Of a stretch of 5,130 nucleotides of DNA, positions 1 through 5,130 are shown in pieces. Under the pieces are notes generated by a model. The model saw only the letters and a list, made by a program, of their open reading frames with translations. It did not search any database and was not told the origin of the DNA. The stretch lies in assembly GCA_003695865.1 (NCBI GenBank), contig RFGQ01000295.1, positions 1 to 5,130 on the forward strand, in the 5' to 3' direction. The translations under genes and the position numbers were made by a program. Source of the DNA: Gemmatimonadota bacterium. GTDB taxonomy: Bacteria > Gemmatimonadota > Gemmatimonadetes > Longimicrobiales > Gaopeijiaceae. Within the stretch, counting starts at the first letter, position 1. Every line of letters begins with the position of its first letter.

Positions 1-6
1 GACCCT

Positions 7-36
7 GGCGGGGCCCGCCGGTAGGCGGGCCCCGCC
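7..36 (-). terminator. Perfect 13-bp GC hairpin, probable terminator of the receptor gene
   Basis: The arms GGCGGGGCCCGCC (7-19) and GGCGGGCCCCGCC (24-36) are exact reverse complements around the 4-base loop GGTA. On the minus strand the hairpin begins 15 bases after the receptor's TGA stop (54-52), where a terminator would be expected. The six bases after it inside the window (AGGGTC on the minus strand) contain no T-run, so a classic U-tract is absent or lies outside the window. It could equally be a 3'-end stabilising hairpin, or serve a convergent gene on the left. Confidence 0.65.
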
Positions 37-51
37 GAGGATGTGCGGAGG

Positions 52-3000
52 TCAGCGCCGCACCGCGCCGCCCCACGCCCAGCGGGCGCCCAGCTGCACG
101 CGGAACGGGTCGCCCAACCCGCTCCGGATCGTCCCGTCGAAGTTGAACAGCGGCGACAGCGCCGAGGGATCCTGGAAGTTGTCGGTGTTGAACAGGTTGA
201 ACACCTCGGCGATCAGCTCGACGGTACCCTGCTCGCCCAGGTCGAACGGGCGCGAGGCGCGGACGTCCCAGGTGAAGAACGCATTGTCCTTGCGCAGAGT
301 GTTGCGCTGCAGGATCGAACCGTCGGGGCAGATGCGGTCCGCCGGGCTGGCCGCCCGCTCGCCGGTGCCTCGGTTGTTCGCACCGCACTTCTCGCTGATC
401 GGCTGCGCCGAGTACGCGCTGATCCGGTTGTTGAGCACGATGTCACCGGGTAGCCGCGCGAGGATCCACGCGTTGAAGCGGTGCCGCTGGTCGCGGTCCG
501 AGAAGCCCCACTCGGCGTCGAGGCGGTCGGCTCTCGCGTAGCGGAAGCTGAACGGGTCGCGCTCGTTGTCGTCGTCGGACTTGTCCCACGACAGCGTGTA
601 GTTGACGTCGAACTGGAGGTTGCGCGTCACCTCGCCCCGCAGGCCGAGCGTGATCCCGTGGTAGATCGAGTGCGCGGAGCTCTCGAGCACGGTCACCTGG
701 CCCACCCCGTTCGACGGGTCTCCCGGGAAGTCCGAGAACGGCGACCCGAAGACCGCGTCGTTGCGGTTGACGAAGCGGAACAGGTTGTCGGTGCGCGCGA
801 AGTTGTAGGTCACCGAGTACTTGAGGTCGTCGGTGATGAGGGCCTCGTAGCCCACGCTGCTCGAGAACGTGCGCGGGTTGGAGTAGTCCTTGTCCATCAC
901 GAAGATGTCGGGACGCACCGGCGTGATGCCCGCGGTGTTGAGGAGCTCTCCATAGGCCGGCGGCGTCACGCCGAAGCCGTTGAAGAAGCTGGCGCGGAAG
1001 ATGGTCTGGCCCACCGAGCCGTTCGTCGTGCGGATGCTGGCCAGCGTGAGGCCCGGCAGGCGCGCGTAGTAGAGTCCGGCGTTGGCGCGCAGGATGCGGG
1101 TCTTGTCGCCCGAGACATCCCAGGTGAGGCCGAGGCGGGGCTGGAACATGGTCCAGTCCGACTTGATCGTGCCGTCGGAAGGGAAGTTCGGAAGCCCGAT
1201 GAGCGGCCGGAAGAAGACCTCGTCAGCGGGTGTGATCACGTCGGGCTGCACCTGGGCTTCCCACCGGATTCCGTAGTTGATCGTGAGGTCCGTGTTGGGC
1301 GTCCAGGTGTCCTGGACGAAGGCCGCCAGCTCGTGCTGGACGATCTCCTGGGTTCCCGCGTCCTCCACCGTCTGGCCGGCCTGCACGGGCGCGAACTGCA
1401 GGAAGAGCTGCAACGGCCCCGTGATCTCGGTGCCCGCGGGGCACTGACCGGTGTTGTTCGACGACCCGTCGGAGCACTCCACGTACGTGGGGCCCTGCGT
1501 CACGTAGTTGATGAAGCCGTCGACGCTCGAGAAGATGAAACGGCCGTTGCCGAACCCGATGAAGGTCTGCTTGGTGCGCGTCCGGTTCCACTCCACGCCG
1601 AACTTGAACAGGTGGTTCCCGCTCAGATACGACGTGTTGTTGAGGATCTGGATGCGGTCGTCGAAGTCCTCGATGGGCAGGAAGAACGGCATCCCCCAGC
1701 GGAACCCGTCCGCGAACTCGGCGCCCGAGTCGGGGAAGGGGCGGCCCGTGTTCGGGTTGATCGGGCCGTCGTAGGGGCGGGGGCGGTCCTCACGCGAAAA
1801 CTGGAAGCGGAACTCGTTCGAGAGCCGGTCGCCGAGCTGTGACGAGAGCTGCCCGTTGACGGCATTCGACTTGTCCTTCTCGAGCCCGTTCGCGCTGCGG
1901 CCCCAGGTGTCGACATCGAACGTGCCGTTGCGCTGCTGCGACCAGGTGAAGTTGTACTTGAGCGAGAGCCGATGGTTCTCGTTCAGGTTCACGTCCAGCT
2001 TGGCCATCAGCGCCTTCGCGTCGTTCGTGCGCTCGATCGGGCCGAAGTCGTCGGCCAGCGCGCCGCCGAAGTTGGTGGCGAAGAAGTTCTGCAGCCGGTC
2101 GAACGCGGCCCGGTCGATGACCGAGCGAGTGACCTGCTTGGTCTGGTTGAACTCCTGCTGGTCGTACGCCAGGAAGAAGAAGGCCTTGTCCCGCTTGATC
2201 GGCCCGCCGAGCGTGAGGCCGAACTGATTCTGCGAGAAGTTCGGGTTGCCGCCACCGCGGGCGAAGTCGGCCGAGAGCTCGTCGGCCTGGCCGAAGTAGT
2301 GGAAGGTGCCCTCCCACTCGTTGGTGCCCGACTTCGTGAGCACGTTCACGAAGCCGCCGGCCGAACGGCCGAACTCGGCCGTGGCGCCGCCGTTGACGAC
2401 GACCATCTCCTGGATGGCATCCTGGTTGAACGTGAACGCCGGTCGCTGGCCGCCCCGCTGCTCGCCGAAGAACGGGTTGTTGAAGTCGGCCCCGTCCACC
2501 GACACGTTGTTGAAGATGCCCCGCTGGCCGCTCACCGTGAGCTCGTCGCCGTCGGGACCCTGCACGATGCCCACGCCGGGCGTGAGCAGCGTCAGGTCGA
2601 GGTAGTTGCGGCCGTTGTTGGGCAGGCCCTCCAGCACTTCCTCGTCGATACGCGTGGCCGTTTCGACCTCCGACGCGTCGACGAGCGGGCGGCCCACGGT
2701 GACGCTGAGCCCCTCGAGCTGTACGGCTTCGAACGAGAGGTCGAGGTTCACCGTCTCACCCAGCCGCACCACGATGCCCGCACGCTCGATCCCGCGGATG
2801 AACTGCAGGGACTCGACGTTCAGGTCGTAGGTGCCGACGGGGAGGAGCGTGGCCACGAAGACGCCCGAGTTGTTCGTCGTGAGCTCCCGCGAGAGGCCGG
2901 TCTCCTGATGCCGTAGGACGACACGGGCCGAAGCGACGGGCTGTCCTCCGGGATCGGTGATCGTGCCCCGGATCACGCCGGTGGTCGCCTGCGACTGCGC

Positions 3001-3078
3001 GGCCGCCGAGGGGGCGAGGAGTACGAACAGGGCGAGCGCGGCCACACCCGCGCTCAGGTACCGCCATCGATGGGTCAT
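52..3078 (-). CDS. TonB-dependent outer-membrane receptor, Oar-like, with N-terminal carboxypeptidase-regulatory-like domain
   Basis: Complete protein of 1008 residues, usual length for Oar-like receptors. Family role: a 22-strand outer-membrane barrel gated by a plug and energised by TonB-ExbB-ExbD, which imports large or scarce substrates. The substrate cannot be read from the sequence. Seen in order: a signal peptide (basic MTHRWR, hydrophobic residues 8-22, likely cleavage after Ala27 in PSAAA/QSQ); a carboxypeptidase-regulatory-like beta-sandwich at about 34-118 (GVIRGTITDPGGQPVASA, then GTYDLNV); a TonB-box-like LSVTVG at 124-129; a plug at about 135-260 (LPNNGRNYLDL, VSVDGADFN, GATAEFGRSAGGFVNVLTKS); and a barrel to the end with alternating aromatic strands, closing with VQLGARWAW. 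The ATG at 3078 is chosen because the signal peptide starts there and TGGAGG lies 6 bases upstream; the frame is open 99 codons further but that part is Arg/Pro/Ala-rich and non-secretory. The protein has exactly four cysteines, in two pairs. No partner SusD-like gene is adjacent. Family call is firm; substrate unknown. Confidence 0.95.
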   Translation of the reverse strand: MTHRWRYLSAGVAALALFVLLAPSAAAQSQATTGVIRGTITDPGGQPVASARVVLRHQETGLSRELTTNNSGVFVATLLPVGTYDLNVESLQFIRGIERAGIVVRLGETVNLDLSFEAVQLEGLSVTVGRPLVDASEVETATRIDEEVLEGLPNNGRNYLDLTLLTPGVGIVQGPDGDELTVSGQRGIFNNVSVDGADFNNPFFGEQRGGQRPAFTFNQDAIQEMVVVNGGATAEFGRSAGGFVNVLTKSGTNEWEGTFHYFGQADELSADFARGGGNPNFSQNQFGLTLGGPIKRDKAFFFLAYDQQEFNQTKQVTRSVIDRAAFDRLQNFFATNFGGALADDFGPIERTNDAKALMAKLDVNLNENHRLSLKYNFTWSQQRNGTFDVDTWGRSANGLEKDKSNAVNGQLSSQLGDRLSNEFRFQFSREDRPRPYDGPINPNTGRPFPDSGAEFADGFRWGMPFFLPIEDFDDRIQILNNTSYLSGNHLFKFGVEWNRTRTKQTFIGFGNGRFIFSSVDGFINYVTQGPTYVECSDGSSNNTGQCPAGTEITGPLQLFLQFAPVQAGQTVEDAGTQEIVQHELAAFVQDTWTPNTDLTINYGIRWEAQVQPDVITPADEVFFRPLIGLPNFPSDGTIKSDWTMFQPRLGLTWDVSGDKTRILRANAGLYYARLPGLTLASIRTTNGSVGQTIFRASFFNGFGVTPPAYGELLNTAGITPVRPDIFVMDKDYSNPRTFSSSVGYEALITDDLKYSVTYNFARTDNLFRFVNRNDAVFGSPFSDFPGDPSNGVGQVTVLESSAHSIYHGITLGLRGEVTRNLQFDVNYTLSWDKSDDDNERDPFSFRYARADRLDAEWGFSDRDQRHRFNAWILARLPGDIVLNNRISAYSAQPISEKCGANNRGTGERAASPADRICPDGSILQRNTLRKDNAFFTWDVRASRPFDLGEQGTVELIAEVFNLFNTDNFQDPSALSPLFNFDGTIRSGLGDPFRVQLGARWAWGGAVRR

Positions 3079-3084
3079 CCAGCG

Positions 3085-3090
3085 CCTCCA
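3085..3090 (-). promoter_or_regulatory. Ribosome binding site of the receptor gene
   Basis: Read on the minus strand this is TGGAGG, matching the anti-Shine-Dalgarno core, with a 6-base spacer (CGCTGG) to the ATG at 3078. This placement decides the start codon against the longer open frame reaching back to 3375. Confidence 0.8.
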
Positions 3091-3104
3091 GGGATGGTGG
3101 GCGG

Positions 3105-3131
3105 GGCCTGCGGCCGGTCGCGCCGCGGGCC
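3105..3131 (-). promoter_or_regulatory. Possible leader hairpin upstream of the receptor ribosome binding site
   Basis: Bases 3105-3114 can pair with 3122-3131 around a 7-base loop, a 10-position stem. In a minus-strand transcript one position is an A-C mismatch; on the plus strand it would be a T-G wobble. The hairpin would end 14 bases before the TGGAGG ribosome binding site. In DNA this GC-rich such stems arise by chance, so a role in translation or mRNA stability is inference only. Confidence 0.25.
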
Positions 3132-3221
3132 GATGTGCGCTCCCCGCCGTGCGGCCCGGGCGATTCGGCCGGCGCGGCGCAGCGCAGAGCGCAGAACGGG
3201 GCAACATAGCGAAGCTTGAAC

Positions 3222-3233
3222 CGTCGCGCGACG
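3222..3233. repeat. Perfect 12-bp palindrome CGTCGCGCGACG, candidate operator
   Basis: CGTCGCGCGACG equals its own reverse complement. It lies 143 bp from the receptor start and 271 bp from the carB start, directly beside the only AT-richer patch of the intergenic region (about 3203-3220, CAACATAGCGAAGCTTGA). That position suits a binding site for a dimeric regulator of a divergent promoter region, but I recognise no known operator, and a 12-bp GC palindrome is not rare in such DNA. Confidence 0.3.
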
Positions 3234-3504
3234 CAGACGCGGCCCGAGGCGTGTTCGTCGGGCGACGCCCCCCGCAGGAGCCCACCGCTCCCGGGTCCGC
3301 AAAGGGCCACACGCCGGTTGCTTGGGACCAGCCGTACCGCCGTCGGGACGAAGTGGCCCGGGACGACGGGTTCACGCGGCCAGGGACGGGCCTTCGCCTT
3401 GCCTACCCGGGGCGTTTCCGACACCTTTCGCCGCGACGCACGCGGACCCGTCGCCTGGCCGTTCACCGCCGGCCGCCGCATGGCCGGCTCGACCGCTCGA
3501 CGCC

Positions 3505-5130
3505 TTGCCCAGACGCACAGACCTCGACTCCATCCTCATCCTGGGCTCGGGCCCCATCGTCATCGGTCAGGCGTGCGAGTTCGACTACTCCGGCACCCAG
3601 GCCGTGCGCGCCCTTCGTGAGGAGGGCTACCGGGTGATCCTGGTGAACTCCAATCCCGCCACGATCATGACCGACCCCGATCTGGCGGACCGCACCTACA
3701 TCGAGCCGCTCACGCCCGACTGGGTGGCGCGCGTGGTCGAGCGCGAGAAGCCCGACGCACTGCTCCCCACCATGGGCGGCCAGACCGCGCTCAACATCGC
3801 CATGGAGCTGTCGAAGCGCGGCGTGCTCGACGAGCACGGAGTCGAGCTCATCGGCGCCAATCGGCGTTCCATCGAGATGGCCGAAGACCGCGAGGCGTTT
3901 GCCGCGGCCATGGAGCGCATCGGGCTCGCGGTGCCCCACGGCGGGTTCGCCCGCTCCCTCGACGAGGCGCTGAGCATCGTCGAAGACACGGGGTACCCGG
4001 CCATCATCCGGCCCAGCTTCACGCTGGGCGGCACGGGTGGCGGCATCGCGTACAACCGCGCCGAATTCGAGACGCAGGTGCGCAAGGGGCTCGACGCTTC
4101 GCCCATCGGCGAGGTGCTCATCGACCGTTCCGTGATCGGCTGGAAGGAGTACGAACTCGAGGTCGTGCGCGACGCGTCCGACAACGTGATCATCGTCTGC
4201 TCGATCGAGAACGTCGATCCCATGGGCGTGCACACGGGCGATTCGATCACCGTGGCTCCCGCGCAGACCCTCACCGACGTCGAGTACCAGCGCCTTCGGG
4301 ATGCCTCGATCGCGATCATCCGGGAGATCGGCGTGGAGGCCGGCGGCTGCAACATCCAGTTCGCGGTGAGTCCCGAAACCGGCGAGGTGCTGGTCGTCGA
4401 GATGAACCCGCGGGTGTCGCGCTCGTCCGCGCTGGCGTCGAAGGCGACCGGTTTCCCCATCGCGCGGGTGGGCGCCAAGCTGGCGGTGGGGTACCGGCTG
4501 CACGAACTCCCCAACGACATCACGCGGACCACGCCGGCGTCATTCGAGCCCGTGCTGGACTACACGGTGGTGAAATTCCCCCGCTTCGCCTTCGAGAAGT
4601 TCCCCGAAGTGGCGCCCGTGCTCGGCGTGCAGATGAAGGCGGTGGGCGAGACCATGGCCGTCGGGCGCACGTTCCGGGCCGCGTGGCAGAAGGGGCTTCG
4701 CGGGCTCGAGATCGGCCGGGACGGTTGGAGCACCGCGGCCGACCCGGGCGACGACGGACTCAGCGACACCGACGACGAAACGCTGCTCGCCGCGCTGCGT
4801 CGGCCCACCGCCGAACGGCCGTTCCAGCTCAAGCGCGCGCTGGAGCGGGTGCTGGATGGTCGGGAGGCAAGCGGCGCCGACGGGGAGGCCGAGCCGTCGA
4901 CCCTGTCGATGGAGGCGGTGCGCGAGGCGACGGGGTTCGACCCCTGGTTCCTGGAACAGCTCACGGAGCTCATCCGGCTCGAACGCTGGTACGCGGCGTT
5001 GCCCGAAGTCGACGCGACGGCCCTGCGACGCATGAAGCGCAACGGCTTCAGCGACGCGCAGCTCGCCCGGCTGCGCGGCGAGAGCGAGCGCGAGGTCCGC
5101 GAGCGCCGCTGGGCGATGGGTGTGCGCCCC
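3505..5130 (+). CDS. carB: Carbamoyl-phosphate synthase large subunit, N-terminal half (partial, runs off the window)
   Basis: CarB makes carbamoyl phosphate from bicarbonate, ammonia (released from glutamine by CarA) and two ATP, in the cytoplasm, feeding pyrimidine and arginine synthesis. The 542 residues visible are about half the usual 1070-1080. Residues 1-400 are the carboxyphosphate ATP-grasp domain: LILGSGPIVIGQACEFDYSG (11-30), NSNPATIMTD (48-57), PTMGGQTALN (88-97). Residues of the first ATP site known from the E. coli enzyme are all present at the same numbers: Arg129, Arg169, Glu215, His243, Gln285, Glu299, Asn301 and Arg303 (EMNPRVSRSSALASKATGFP at 299-318). From about 401 the oligomerisation domain follows, with an acidic insertion; the window ends just before the second ATP-grasp half. 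The start is TTG at 3505, giving MPRRTDLDSIL, which aligns without gap to the E. coli N-terminus; the frame has no ATG or GTG upstream before its stop at 3217-3219. No Shine-Dalgarno sequence is seen, and no carA precedes it. Confidence 0.96.
   Translation, partial: MPRRTDLDSILILGSGPIVIGQACEFDYSGTQAVRALREEGYRVILVNSNPATIMTDPDLADRTYIEPLTPDWVARVVEREKPDALLPTMGGQTALNIAMELSKRGVLDEHGVELIGANRRSIEMAEDREAFAAAMERIGLAVPHGGFARSLDEALSIVEDTGYPAIIRPSFTLGGTGGGIAYNRAEFETQVRKGLDASPIGEVLIDRSVIGWKEYELEVVRDASDNVIIVCSIENVDPMGVHTGDSITVAPAQTLTDVEYQRLRDASIAIIREIGVEAGGCNIQFAVSPETGEVLVVEMNPRVSRSSALASKATGFPIARVGAKLAVGYRLHELPNDITRTTPASFEPVLDYTVVKFPRFAFEKFPEVAPVLGVQMKAVGETMAVGRTFRAAWQKGLRGLEIGRDGWSTAADPGDDGLSDTDDETLLAALRRPTAERPFQLKRALERVLDGREASGADGEAEPSTLSMEAVREATGFDPWFLEQLTELIRLERWYAALPEVDATALRRMKRNGFSDAQLARLRGESEREVRERRWAMGVRP

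Larger units (their letters stand above)
3079..3504. other. Divergent intergenic region between the receptor gene and carB
   Basis: These 426 bp must hold the promoters of both genes, because they are transcribed away from each other. Besides the ribosome binding site, leader hairpin and palindrome listed separately, the best minus-strand -10 candidate is TATGTT at about 3202-3207 (four of six matches to TATAAT), but its -35 partner is poor. On the plus strand TTGCTT at 3319-3324 resembles a -35 box yet has no acceptable -10 box at normal spacing. I see no tRNA, riboswitch, PyrR-type attenuator or short gene with its own ribosome binding site. Promoters are therefore implied by the layout but not identified. 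Confidence 0.6.

Noticed and set aside
481..1842. Open frame of 453 codons on the plus strand
   Set aside because: It lies wholly antisense to the receptor gene. The translation is Val/Arg/Glu/Leu-rich with no recognisable domain, and the opposite strand encodes a clear family member across the same bases. High third-position GC commonly creates long antisense open frames.
1972..2916. Open frame of 314 codons on the plus strand
   Set aside because: Antisense to the plug and regulatory-like domain of the receptor; Val/Arg/Glu-rich low-information translation.
3154..3161. 8-bp palindrome GCCCGGGC and neighbouring GC-only inverted repeats
   Set aside because: Short GC palindromes are expected by chance at this base composition and nothing around them supports a site.
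3171..3193. Short tandem-like GCGCAG repetition
   Set aside because: Only about three imperfect copies of a 6-7 bp GC unit; too few and too simple to call a repeat element or iteron.
3322..3324. Upstream in-frame TTG as carB start
   Set aside because: It would add 61 Pro/Arg/Gly-rich residues before a conserved N-terminus that already aligns exactly from TTG 3505.
3079..3375. N-terminal extension of the receptor by 99 residues, starting at 3375
   Set aside because: The extension is Arg/Pro/Ala-rich and would bury the signal peptide inside the protein. A good ribosome binding site precedes the ATG at 3078.
2756..3481. Open frame of 241 codons on the minus strand
   Set aside because: Overlaps the receptor's N-terminal coding region in another frame and is Arg/Pro/Gly-rich with no domain.
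3480..3482. ATG as an alternative carB start
   Set aside because: It is in a different frame from carB and its translation (MAGSTARRLAQ) does not resemble CarB. It would need a frameshift to matter.
2957..3637. Open frame of 226 codons on the plus strand crossing the intergenic region
   Set aside because: It overlaps the receptor signal peptide antisense and the carB start out of frame. Its composition is Arg/Pro/Ala-rich without domains.
3463..4503. Open frame of 346 codons on the minus strand
   Set aside because: Antisense to the strongly conserved N-terminal half of CarB. Its composition (His/Asp/Arg/Gly-rich, no motifs) is that of a shadow frame; I see no ribosome binding site or relatives that would support it.
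4560..5042. Open frame of 160 codons on the minus strand
   Set aside because: Antisense to carB; very Ser/Arg-rich, which is what the complement of GC-rich CarB codons yields.

Overview
The window holds two protein genes that diverge from a 426-bp intergenic region. The DNA is very GC-rich, both genes are strongly GC-biased at third codon positions, and the left gene encodes an outer-membrane receptor, so this is a chromosomal segment of a high-GC, diderm (Gram-negative type) bacterium. The receptor is of the Oar-like type, with an N-terminal carboxypeptidase-regulatory-like domain. Such receptors are expanded in Gemmatimonadota, Acidobacteriota, Myxococcota and related phyla. I lean towards Gemmatimonadota-like on general resemblance only, because no marker gene here settles it.

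Layout. Positions 7-36 hold a perfect GC-rich hairpin just past the end of the left gene, probably its terminator. Positions 52-3078 (minus) encode a complete 1008-residue TonB-dependent receptor with signal peptide, regulatory-like domain, plug and beta-barrel. Positions 3079-3504 are intergenic and contain a clear ribosome binding site for the receptor, a leader hairpin, and a small AT-richer island beside a perfect 12-bp palindrome. Positions 3505-5130 (plus) encode the first 542 residues of the large subunit of carbamoyl-phosphate synthase (carB), cut by the window edge. The carB start is a TTG with no visible Shine-Dalgarno sequence, chosen because the protein from there matches the CarB N-terminus residue for residue in length.

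Functionally the two genes look unrelated: import of an unknown substrate across the outer membrane, and synthesis of carbamoyl phosphate for pyrimidines and arginine. They share only the intergenic region. No carA lies upstream of carB, so the small subunit must be encoded elsewhere or downstream. I see no mobile element, CRISPR array, RNA gene or phage gene, and no convincing new biological system. The observations below are modest: two cysteine pairs in the receptor, an acidic insertion in CarB, an unusual carB start, and possible regulatory structures between the genes.
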